Source: Irineochytrium annulatum (lineage: Eukaryota > Chytridiomycota > Chytridiomycetes > Chytridiales > Chytridiaceae). From it: 21,140 bases of DNA. The stretch is taken from contig JADGJL010000438.1 in assembly GCA_027600665.1 (NCBI GenBank), positions 1 to 21,140 of the forward strand, written 5' to 3'. Shown piece by piece: positions 9,746 to 21,140 of this stretch; positions within the stretch are counted from its first letter, which is position 1, and each line of letters begins with the position of its first letter. The notes below the pieces were generated by a model, which worked only from the letters and a program-made list of their open reading frames with translations, made no database searches and had not been told where the DNA came from. The position numbers were made by a program, and so were the translations under genes.

Positions 9746-11700
9746 GCACGATCGCGCTTTAAGAAAGGCTCCTGGCCCCCCTCTGCCATGCGTAATCATG
9801 GACAAGAAAGAACAAAAAGCCTGGAATGAATGCTGATGCAACAAGAAAGTAAGCGCGGAAGATGAGGTTGTCCTCGTGCCGACACGCGAGGGCCGGGCTT
9901 TCGTCTTTCTTCAAGGCGGCTGGCGTGACAACTTTTCCCGAGCCGCTGTCGGCTGGCGTGGCGCCTCAGCATGGTTGGGGCGCCCATGGACGAGACGCCG
10001 CCCAGGGTGCGCATCAGGTGACCCGGTACTTGGACGTCGTCATTGACCATTGACCGACGGGGTCGACAAGACATCGGGGGACCGTCGTTTCGTCAATACC
10101 GCCCGCGATCACGGGATTTGAGCTGCACGACGCTGGGCGTTGACCCAGCATGGCGGACCGGCCTCTCCCGATCCGCCGGACCTCATCAGTGGAGGCCTGA
10201 AGCCCGCCTGCACGTGCGTTATCCTTTCATCCAAGACGTTGCCACGCTGCCACGTTGGAGGCGCCTCGCCATGCGCTACAGACGCGCCCTTTCTCCTTAC
10301 CTCTTCTTTCAGTCTTGCTGTTTAGCAAGATCGACACGCTTGGGTTATGCGCGTGACGTAGTAAGGAAAGAACAGGGGACGGGTTGACTCCTACAGAGTG
10401 GGGGCAAGCCCATTTACGCGCTCACGCGACGTGACGGCTGCGGACAATCAAGCGACGACCTCATCTGCGCCTTTCGTCTTGGAGCAAGAAACCGCCACAA
10501 TCATTACCTGCGGCGTTAACGTGAGCCAACGGCCTTCCACATCTTCCCAAGCACGTATAACGACACGCCACCTTAAACAACGAGGCAAGCCCGGTGGCGG
10601 GGTGAGCCTTATGCCCCATGGGACATTGAGAGCGTCTCGGAGATGTGATCATAGCGGTGGCGCGGTGCCATACGGCACTGCGACTATCCACAGCTTGCCA
10701 GCGCATCCTCTCAACGCATCATGCCTTCGCTCGTCGCCCGTGTGCGGCATTATCGCGTCCGACGCGCAGCCTGGACGATGAGGGCAAGGAGCGGAGGAAG
10801 GGAGTCGGGACGACCAAATCATAGCCGCACCGTCGCCAACCACAACGGCTGCAGAAATGAATCTACTCACGTAGTATATCTGGCGATGATAACTCGCGAA
10901 TCTGCACCATTTGGACAGCAGTTTCTCCAATAAGGCATCCTTCGATCGTTGAATGGAAAGAAGAGTGAAGCATGGCGCAAGAAGCGATTTATTGAAAACT
11001 CTTGATATAGCTAAATGCATATAACGGCGAGTAACGGCGGCCTCACTACCTGGAAAAGAACATAAGTTCCGAAGGGACTGACTCGAGGAATTGCTGCCGG
11101 CCCGATGACCGCAAAGTCACCTTGCAATATCCAGATCAAATTGTAGAAGTCGCTGCTGTTAACTTTGATCGCCAGCGCCATTGTAAGCGTACGGCAAGCT
11201 TTGCGCGGCGCGTCTGGCTCGAAGTATTAACACCGCTATACGCTCAATTCACGAGGTAAGTAACTGGGCATAAGCGCCTGGTCATGTGGAGGACAAGCAG
11301 ACTGGGCACCTGACATGCAGTGACGTCGTTCGGGCCTCGTCAGCGTGGAGGTGATGGCCGTCTTTCGCGCATGTCGAAGACGGCCTTCCTCATGGCCGGG
11401 CGTTTGCATGCGAAAAGAAAACTAAGCTTGGAAAATGACTTCGTCTTGAAGGTGAACGATGACCAAATCCTTGCCATCGCATTGGCGAAATGCACCCCGT
11501 GTAGGCTGAGCAACAAGCTGGCTGGAACGCATCAGTCTTGATACTGAGGGCCGCGGAGCCCATCAGGCGGGCGGGCGTGCTAACGCAAACGCCGTGCCGC
11601 GCATGCCGCAGTCCACACTCCGTAATCGTTCTTGCCTCGTCGATCGCTCTGCTTCCTATTAGTCGCGTCGGCAGCCAGCTTCTCCCGTCTCGTCGCGACG
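9746..11700. other. 2 kb gene-poor interval
   Basis: GC-rich to mixed sequence with only short open frames (up to about 127 codons, 10398-10781 on the plus strand). None has codon bias, splice structure or a family motif that I recognise. It must contain the upstream regions of two outward-pointing genes, the glucoamylase and the C2H2 protein. I looked for tRNA arms, rRNA blocks and terminal inverted repeats and saw none that held up. Confidence 0.45.
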
Positions 11701-12342
11701 ATGACCACCACCAAGCAGCCCACCATGGCCGTAGCCTACCTCATCCACCCGACGGAGAGCGACTTGCCGGCGGGCAGGGGCCCGAGAAACGTGGTCGCGA
11801 GGTCGGCGGCGGCTCATGGCCGGTTGCTGATGACACCGCCGGTTTCGCCTCCACCTCAATCCTTAGCCTTCCCGCAGCCAGCCAACGCTTCCACACCAAC
11901 GACATCACCGGCTCGATGCTCATCTCCGCCCAAGCGTTCCACCGCTCCTACGACGGCAACGCCATCATCCATCCCCTCCCCGTTCATGCCCACGCCTTCC
12001 ACTCAACCACCACCAATCGCGCCAACACCACGCCGCAAGTTCCCTTCCAACATCCGCGCCGCTCCCCGTTGCCACCCAGACCGTAAGGCCAAACCCATCG
12101 AAGCCCCTGGCCCTACGTCCTCGGACGAACAAGCGTACGACTCCGACGCGGCCTTCCGAGCGGGGCTCCTTTTTTTGTGCCCGCTGAAGCGTTGCGGCAC
12201 GAGCTACACGCGACGCTACAACATGATCATGCATTTCAAGGGCCACGCGAGGAAGCTGGGGTTGGAGAAGGGCGCGGTTGAGGAGGCCGTTGGCGTGCTG
12301 AAGGGGGCGAAAAGGGGCGTCGTGGATGAGTATTTTACGTAG
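11701..12342 (+). CDS. Single C2H2 zinc-finger protein, putative transcription factor
   Basis: Read as one exon, this gives 213 residues. The ATG at 11701 is the first after a non-coding-looking leader. A C2H2 finger of spacing C-x4-C-x12-H-x3-H (Cys160, Cys165, His178, His182) contains CGTSYTRRYNMIMH, the usual aromatic and leucine-like core of fungal fingers. Before it lie an acidic patch and a long Pro/Ser/Thr-rich region, common in fungal regulators. After it is a Lys-rich helix and the end VVDEYFT. One finger rarely gives strong DNA specificity alone. The middle (about 11860-12085) is suspicious: another forward frame there shows much stronger C/G third-position bias, so the gene may be spliced or carry compensating frameshifts. 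The finger is clear; the exact model is not. Confidence 0.6.
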   Translation: MTTTKQPTMAVAYLIHPTESDLPAGRGPRNVVARSAAAHGRLLMTPPVSPPPQSLAFPQPANASTPTTSPARCSSPPKRSTAPTTATPSSIPSPFMPTPSTQPPPIAPTPRRKFPSNIRAAPRCHPDRKAKPIEAPGPTSSDEQAYDSDAAFRAGLLFLCPLKRCGTSYTRRYNMIMHFKGHARKLGLEKGAVEEAVGVLKGAKRGVVDEYFT

Positions 12343-12613
12343 ACAATCAGGACGTGAGCCAGACGCGCATTTGGACATTGAGGGTGTGCAGAGAAACAGC
12401 GCAGAGGCAATGTGAATGTTTGGATATTGGATATCAACTGTGCTTCAAAATGTTGATTCGGTCAACGAGGTCCGGGTTGTCATCGACCACTCCTCGGAAG
12501 GCACGCAATGTAAATCGATGGAAATCGCCATTACGTACGCGACGTGCGGTCGTCCCGTCCCTCTCTGATTCAGGGAGTGAGCCCAGTGACAGTCTGCGGA
12601 CGAGAAGGCCGCG

Positions 12614-15447
12614 ATGTACTCACGAGCGGAGCGCAAGTTCCTCACGCCCGACGCCGACCACGCCAACCCGAACCTCGGGCCCGGCTGCTACACCGCCGAC
12701 GACCAGGCCCTGATTGCGGGCAAGACAATCGGGAATGATGGGTAGGTCCTCCCTCTTCACCTTCTCCCGTTGCCCCGACCTAACGCCCGACGACCCGCAG
12801 CTACGCCCCCTTCGCCTCCCTGACCCCTCGCAGGTCCTACTTCGACGAAGCAGTCGTCGCGGGACCCTCCCCCGGAGCGTACGAGAGCCCCATCGCCCCC
12901 GTGGGCCTCCACAACATTGACAAGGCCTCCCTGTTCGGCCGATCCCGCGCTCCCAGGTTTAACAACACCAACAGCACCACCCCCGGACCGGGGGCGTACG
13001 TGATCCCGAGCACCCTGAGGCGGAAGAAGGGCGCGAGGGATGTTAGCGGCGGTGGGGTCATGATGCGACCGGAGGTGGGCGCTGGCGCGCACCTGTTCGC
13101 GCAGGAGCCAGGCATTGGCGGGGAGAAGAGGAAGGGGAGGGTGCCGCCGACCGGGACTCAGCAGATTCAGGAGCAGATGGCACAGCTGCCTCCGAGAGCG
13201 CCGCAGCCGCAGCCGCACCAGAAGAGGCAGCAGCGGCCGAAGTCAGGGCGCGTTGCGAGGTCGAACGGGAGGGCGATGACGGAGGAAGGTGTTGAGGATA
13301 TCGCCGCGAAGGTTGTTGGAGAATACTTGGATGATCTTAATGGGCCTGACGGTGGAGAGGCTGGGACGATAGCTGCGGCGGGTGACAGTGAGCTCCCGCC
13401 CGCGACAGCACCTCCGCCCACGGCTTCGACGACCGACAGAAAGGCTCGGACTTCCAAGGTGACGATGGCCGAGGGTCTGAAGGATCCGGAAGGTAACGGC
13501 GCCTCCCCGACGCGGCCGCAGAACTCGAGAGAGGACGGACGGAGGTCGGACGTGGGACACCTGGAAGCAAAGCGGATCGTCATCTCGGCGAGGCATTCGA
13601 AGGCCGGCGCGCCGAGCCCGACGACGACGGCCAACGGCAGAATCGTTTCGAGCGCATCGCCGACGAGGTTCATCAGTAGCTCGCAGGAGGCCAAGAGGCC
13701 CGCGATCGTTTGGAGGAGGAAGTACATCCCGCCGAGTATTCCGGTCGGCAGGTCCGCTTTCGGATATCAGGAAAACGACGAGGGGGAGCTTATCCCCAGG
13801 AAGCCTCCGAAGCGGAACACTGACGTAAGATACTTTTTCTGACACAATCTTTCTCTGACATCCCTTCCTAACTACGCCTTCTAGCCGGGTCCATCCTACA
13901 ACTTCGTGACCTCCTTCGCGGAGAAGGCCAAACACGAGAAGCACGGCTTTTCCTTCGGCCGCAGCACGAAGGGTCTCATCTTTAAAATCGAGGATTCGCC
14001 CGGGCCCTGTCTCTACAACGCCGAGGCCGCCGACAAGTTCCTCAATACGTTCGACACGGGCAACGGGCCCGCGCTCATGACGCTCGCTCCCTGTACCAGG
14101 CTCACGGACGCCATCGTCGCGGACGCAAAGAAGAAGGCAATAACCCTAAAAAAATTTTGCAACTCATGCTAACACGTTGCTTTCTCTAGGGAGTTCCCGG
14201 GCCCGGCGCTTACGACACCAAAATTTCCTTCCACCAGCCCCGCCTCCATAACCCCGCCGTCGTCCCCGCCTTCGGCAACACAGCCTCCCACGACACCGTC
14301 AACTACCTGCCCGTCGAGCAAACCAAAAACCCGGGACCGGGAGCGTACTACCCGGAGATGGCGTCCATCCCAAAACCTTTCCTATGCCGCCCGCAGCCCT
14401 TCAACTCCACGTCCTCACGCTTCGACTCGGGCGCCGAGGCGAGGATAAGAGCGCTGCCTGCGCCGGGTAGTTATGAGATCGAGGCCGTCAGTGGGATGGG
14501 CGGACGCGTTAGGAGGCGCGCGGCGGGAGCGAATAACGGCGGCGGGGTCGGAGGTGCGCGCCCGAAACCGTTCGGGTCCATCAGCGAGCGCTTCCCCGCT
14601 CGACACGCGCCAGGGAGCCTAGACCCCGGACCGGGTGCGTATGAGATCGATCGCGCGCTGCCCGCGCCGCGTGGCGGGATGGCGGGACCCGGTGGACTGA
14701 GGAAGGGTATGGCGGCCGCGCGGGCGCCCGGTGGTGGTAAAATGAGTCCTGGGAGGTTTTCGGCGGGTGACGGTGGGTTTGACTTGGAAGGGGGAGGGAG
14801 GAAAAGACAGGGGAGGAGGCCGAAGAGCAGGAAGGTGACGATCTTGGTGGGAGGGGTGCCGGTGGATCCGAGCAAAGTTAGGATTCCCGTGTTTGGGACG
14901 CAGACGGAGAGGTTTGCGGAGAAGGAATTAACGTCGGGTAAGGGTTGTTGCCTTTTTGCAATTTTAAATTGGTGCTGACTGTTGCGTCTGGTAGGATGTC
15001 CGCCTCCTGGAGCTTACGAGATCGCCGAGGCGTTCGAGACCGTGAAGACGAAGGGCCGCATTCAGATACCGAGTTTGTCGAACCAAATGGCCCGGGAGCT
15101 GTTCCCAGGTATGGCGGAATCTTTACGTAGACCATCAAATGCTAAGTTACGTTTACCTTCAGCAATGGCCAGCGTACCCGGCCCCGGTGAATACGACGTG
15201 ACTTGGAACCAGAAGATGGGCCCCAAGAACAACGATCTGGCTCATGGAGCGTTCCTCAGCACGGTACGCAACTCGACTTTTCGTCCCTTTCAGCAGTTTT
15301 CTAACTTCATTATCACAGGGCGGTCGCTTCCATGACAAAGAGGAGAGGACGCCGGGTCCCGGCGCCTACCTTGAGGACTACGAGCCGTCGCTCGTGAAGA
15401 AGTCGTTCAACATCACGCTTGGCGACTGGAGCAAGGTCGTCGCATAG
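12614..15447 (+). CDS. Sperm-tail PG-rich (SHIPPO/STPG) repeat protein, flagellar microtubule-associated
   Basis: Seven exons: 12614-12741, 12801-13824, 13885-14136, 14190-14937, 14995-15108, 15163-15263 and 15319-15447, joining to 831 residues. About twelve PGPGAY-type repeats lie near 12670, 12870, 12980, 13890, 14000, 14200, 14330, 14460, 14620, 15000, 15180 and 15350; several splice junctions fall at or next to one. This is the STPG/SHIPPO repeat, known from ciliary and sperm-tail proteins, some of which bind microtubules of the axoneme. In fungi it fits only lineages with motile zoospores. Between repeats 3 and 4 (about 13010-13820) is a disordered, Arg/Pro/Gly-rich insert, and another lies near 14650-14850. 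The third intron appears to use a GC donor. The start ATG at 12614 leads straight into the first repeat. The role as a flagellar component is inferred from the family. Confidence 0.9.
14137..14189 (+). other. Probable GC-AG intron in the SHIPPO-repeat gene
   Basis: The frame runs AAG AAG AAG, then GCAATA and a stop 12 codons later. No GT in range restores the frame with a reasonable donor. Splicing at the GC, with branch TGCTAAC and acceptor CTCTAG at 14188-14189, joins ADAKKK to GVPGPGAYD in phase 0 and recovers a full repeat. All other introns in the gene begin with GT. Confidence 0.65.
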
Positions 15448-15574
15448 ACATTGCTTTGATATCATTCGATCGACATGTAAAGATTGCGACGCACTTGCTT
15501 TCTCCCGTTATCACCATGGAGCATTATTACACGCATCACATACATTCGTTAATTATCTGCTATAAGTTTACAAG

Positions 15575-15598
15575 GTGTCGTGATAAAAATCACGGCAC
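15575..15598. other. Perfectly stacked 10-bp hairpin with AAAA loop
   Basis: GTGTCGTGAT, AAAA and ATCACGGCAC pair along ten positions, with one G-U wobble when read as plus-strand RNA. It lies 128 nt after the SHIPPO stop codon and 63 nt before an AATAAA, so it would be in the 3' untranslated region of that mRNA. Confidence 0.5.
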
Positions 15599-15660
15599 GA
15601 ACAACAATTTACTTCCGTTCAACAATTGTGCATAACATCTCTTCATTCAATAATTGCTCA

Positions 15661-15666
15661 AATAAA
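15661..15666 (+). terminator. Poly(A) signal AATAAA for the SHIPPO-repeat gene
   Basis: A perfect AATAAA lies 214 nt past the stop codon, within AT-rich sequence. Confidence 0.4.
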
Positions 15667-16129
15667 GAAAAACATAAAAATGATCATCCTGCTTTCGCTG
15701 GACATCACAGTGGACCTACCAATTACATGGTCACGTTTGGCTCGAGGCCCATCGACAAAGGAGGAACTAATCTCGAAGATTTTTTATCCTTTCTTTCAAA
15801 AACTGAGGGTGTCATAAACATGGGTTACAGCAAACATAAATAGGACAGAAGAAAATCGAGAAACGACGAAGTGCCGTGTAAACAACAAAACTGAAACTTG
15901 TCAATCCATTTTGAACAAACTCCCAGGGTAGAAGGGAAGAAGTAACAACCTGTGGGAACAACTACGAAGCAACCACGTCTCAATCACACACCCGTTACTA
16001 CCAAAAAGTAACTCGAGTAAAACAAAACAAGACCAAGGTTCTCTACAATCATCACCCTCTTGTCCAGCCGCATGCAACCCTCTACCAGGCCAACCCCCGT
16101 TTCACTGCCTCCCACGCTATACCCCACCA

Positions 16130-19001
<2,872 letters not shown>

Positions 19002-21140
19002 ATGATGGACCTCGGCATCGCCAACATATCGCCGGCGGACGCCGCTCAGGCCGCTGCTGCCGCGGCCGCCCCCTCGTCGCCGAACGGTCTGGCAGCGATG
19101 CGTGGTCGGGAGGAGGACGGGGTGACATCGCACGTGAACCCCGGCGCCCACTCGTCCTCGACCTCGGCCTCCGCCCCGTCGTCCCTCGCCGGGTCCGGCG
19201 CATTCATGCTCGCGGGCGGCCCGGCGGGGGTGTCCGGTGCGTCCGGGGCCGGCGGCGTCCGTGGAGGTGATGGAACCCAGGACGATTTTGACCCGACGCG
19301 GAGCGCAGGCGACGACCCCGACCAGGGCGGACGCCCGTTCGACCCGGCGTACGACCTCCCCACCGACAGCAGGAGCATTTCCCCGACCTCCGCGCAGCAG
19401 CAACAATTGCAGCTTCAGGCCCTGCAGCAACCCAACGGGCAGATGTTTTACGACCCGGCATCGGGCAACGCGGTTGAGCTCAGTCCCGAGCAGCTCCTCC
19501 AGCTGCAATATATCCACCAGCAGCAGCAGATCCACATCTTGGCGCAGCAACAGCAGCAGCTCCAGATGCAGCAGCTATACGAGGACCAACTCCACCTTGC
19601 GCAAGTCGGTGCGGGTCTCGTAGACCCTTACGAGTCCACCCGGGCGCTGGCGCAGAGGGTTATCAAGAAAGAACGGGCGATGGAGGGGAAGGGCACGGAC
19701 GCGGGCAGGTCTCGCGCGTCGTCCGGTGGCAGCGCCGCGGGAAGCGGCAACGGCGGCACGGGTCGCGTGGTTGCGCCCATTCGGATCCCGCGCCCGAAAA
19801 ACTCGTTCATGCTGTATCGGCTTGACAACCAGCCCCATGTGCTGGCGCAGCACCGGCTCTCGAACATGAACTCAAACTCGAAGGACGTGAGCGGAATCAT
19901 AGCGGAGATGTGGAAGAACGAGTCGGAGGAGGTCAAGGAGGAGTACAGGAGGAAGGCCGAGCAGCTTAGGGACGAGCATAAGCAGATGTACCCGGACTTT
20001 AAGTACAGCTCGTGGAGGTCCGAGGCGAAGAAAGGGTTGCCGCTTTCGTCCAAATTTGTCGAGGACGATGATACGGACGGGGAGAACCAGACAACGGGGG
20101 CGAGCACGCCGGCGGCACTGGGGGCCGCCGGGACAGCTACGGCCGCTGCCGATGCGGTCTCCGTTTTGTCGGCGGGTGTCGCGAAGGCCGAGGGTCCGGC
20201 TGGTGATGCGACGGTCGCCGGGTCGGCGAAGAAGAGGGGCAAGGGCAGGCCGGCAAAAGGCGCAGCTAAGGGGGCGAAGAAGAAGGGGAAAAAGGCGGCC
20301 CCGGAGCCGCCGGTCGTGCCGCCGCCGGAGGAGGACCCGGAGAACCAAACGGACGAGGAGGACGACGCAGCGGGTAAAGCAGCTGCTCTGTCGGCCGCCA
20401 ACAACTCGGACTGGATGAACGAGGCGGTTCGGAGGAAGGCCGCGGACGATGCCGCCGCTTCCGCCGCTGCTTCGGCCGCTGCCAGCACGGCATCATCGCC
20501 CACGCTCAAGGGAAAGCGCGTGATAAAGCCGACTGCCAAGGCTGCCGCCGCCGCCGCCGCGGTCGTCAACGCCCGACGCGGCGTTGGAGCAAAGACTGGG
20601 TTTAATGCGGACGAGGAATACGAGCTGCCCGAGACCGAACCCTTGCCGTACAACCTTGACGACGTTATGGCCGAAGCCGAAGACGACACCGCCGCCCCCG
20701 GCGACGAGGATCTGACCGCCTCGTCCAAGAAGCGCAAGCGCTCCTCTGCCCTCGTTGGCGTCGCCGTCGCCAACGCTTCCCCAGCCGCGAAGCGGGCAAA
20801 GCAGCCTCGGAAGCCAGCGCCGTCGCAGGCGCAGCCTGTCAAGATCGAGCCGGAGGAGGTGGCAATGGAGGACGCGCGGCCGCTCACAACGGCGGAACAG
20901 GAGGCTGCCGAGAGCAACCTCCGTCGATCGTCACGACGCAGGCCCGCGACTTCCGTCCCACCCCCGGCGAAGCAGCGGGCCGCACCAGGCACAGCGAAGG
21001 TTTCGCATAAGAAGAAGGTGCCGCCTACGACTACTGACGCTTCCGCCGCCGCGCCTGCCACCACAACGGCCCCCGTCGCGGGTGCGCCCGCGGTAGCCCC
21101 CGACCAGCCGGACGCCGACTCCCCACCCTCCCTCTCAAAC
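19002..21140 (+). CDS. MATA-type HMG-box transcription factor, 3' end outside window
   Basis: An uninterrupted frame of 713 codons starts at ATG 19002 (a second ATG follows at once) and is still open at the right edge. The HMG box spans about residues 261-340: IPRPKNSFMLYRLDNQ, then SGIIAEMWKNESEEVKEEYR and HKQMYPDFKYS. This is the MATA_HMG class found in fungal mating-type and Ste11/SexM-like regulators, which bind the DNA minor groove. Before it are an Ala/Ser/Gly-rich region and a Gln-rich stretch (about residues 130-190), a common activation-domain type. After it come an AT-hook-like KKRGKGRPAKGAAKG, acidic and Ala runs, and a nuclear-localisation-like SSKKRKRSS. No intron is apparent, unlike most neighbours. 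The HMG call is strong; a mating role is only one option, as such boxes also occur in non-mating regulators. Confidence 0.88.
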   Translation, partial: MMDLGIANISPADAAQAAAAAAAPSSPNGLAAMRGREEDGVTSHVNPGAHSSSTSASAPSSLAGSGAFMLAGGPAGVSGASGAGGVRGGDGTQDDFDPTRSAGDDPDQGGRPFDPAYDLPTDSRSISPTSAQQQQLQLQALQQPNGQMFYDPASGNAVELSPEQLLQLQYIHQQQQIHILAQQQQQLQMQQLYEDQLHLAQVGAGLVDPYESTRALAQRVIKKERAMEGKGTDAGRSRASSGGSAAGSGNGGTGRVVAPIRIPRPKNSFMLYRLDNQPHVLAQHRLSNMNSNSKDVSGIIAEMWKNESEEVKEEYRRKAEQLRDEHKQMYPDFKYSSWRSEAKKGLPLSSKFVEDDDTDGENQTTGASTPAALGAAGTATAAADAVSVLSAGVAKAEGPAGDATVAGSAKKRGKGRPAKGAAKGAKKKGKKAAPEPPVVPPPEEDPENQTDEEDDAAGKAAALSAANNSDWMNEAVRRKAADDAAASAAASAAASTASSPTLKGKRVIKPTAKAAAAAAAVVNARRGVGAKTGFNADEEYELPETEPLPYNLDDVMAEAEDDTAAPGDEDLTASSKKRKRSSALVGVAVANASPAAKRAKQPRKPAPSQAQPVKIEPEEVAMEDARPLTTAEQEAAESNLRRSSRRRPATSVPPPAKQRAAPGTAKVSHKKKVPPTTTDASAAAPATTTAPVAGAPAVAPDQPDADSPPSLSN

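Larger units (their letters stand above)
15448..16129. other. Convergent 3' region between the SHIPPO gene and SNF1
   Basis: AT-rich sequence between two converging genes, with no coding bias in any frame. It holds a short strong hairpin (15575-15598) and an AATAAA (15661-15666). I see no gene here. Confidence 0.5.

Noticed and set aside
11010..11080. Sequence resembling rRNA (AACGGCGAGTAACGG)
   Set aside because: Only a short stretch resembles large-subunit rRNA, and the flanks do not continue the match. Chance similarity is more likely.
19628..21064. 478-codon open frame on the minus strand
   Set aside because: It is antisense to the HMG gene, whose plus-strand reading has a clear domain. 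A GC-rich, strongly biased gene leaves few stops on the opposite strand, and the minus product is Ala/Ser-rich with no motif.

Overview
The window reads as nuclear DNA from a filamentous or zoosporic fungus. Genes are compact, and most are split by short introns (53-98 nt) with GT...AG ends and CTAAC/CTGAC-like branch points. Synonymous sites are rich in C and G, and the intergenic regions hold nothing bacterial. The most telling gene encodes a protein with about a dozen sperm-tail PG-rich (SHIPPO/STPG) repeats, a family tied to flagellar or ciliary microtubules. It points to a fungus that still makes flagellated zoospores, most likely a chytrid. A glucoamylase with its CBM21 starch-binding module at the N-terminus and an HMG box of the fungal MATA type agree with an early-diverging fungus. 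The lineage is an inference; no marker gene is present.

Layout, left to right: the 3' part of a pescadillo/NOP7 ribosome-biogenesis gene (+, 1-1345), convergent with a five-exon galactose-1-phosphate uridylyltransferase (-, 1612-3284). An ambiguous stretch (3285-3812) can be read as spliced protein on either strand. Next come a small two-exon I78-type peptidase inhibitor (-, 4442-4694), about 1.4 kb without a recognisable gene, a two-exon flavin-reductase-like split-barrel protein (+, 6137-6999), and a three-exon secreted CBM21-GH15 glucoamylase (-, 7684-9626). A 2 kb gene-poor gap follows, then a single-finger C2H2 protein (+, 11701-12342), the seven-exon SHIPPO-repeat gene (+, 12614-15447), a nine-exon SNF1/AMPK catalytic subunit (-, 16130-18421), and an intronless MATA-HMG transcription-factor gene that runs off the right edge (+, 19002-21140).

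Three genes touch carbon use: GALT (Leloir pathway), glucoamylase (extracellular starch breakdown) and SNF1 (the kinase that relieves glucose repression). They are separated by unrelated genes and are probably not a regulated cluster. I found no mobile element, tRNA, rRNA or CRISPR. The items most worth a second look are the Lys/Ala-rich tail on pescadillo, the two-strand ambiguity upstream of GALT, a likely GC-AG intron in the SHIPPO gene, a frame conflict inside the zinc-finger gene, and a hairpin downstream of the SHIPPO gene.
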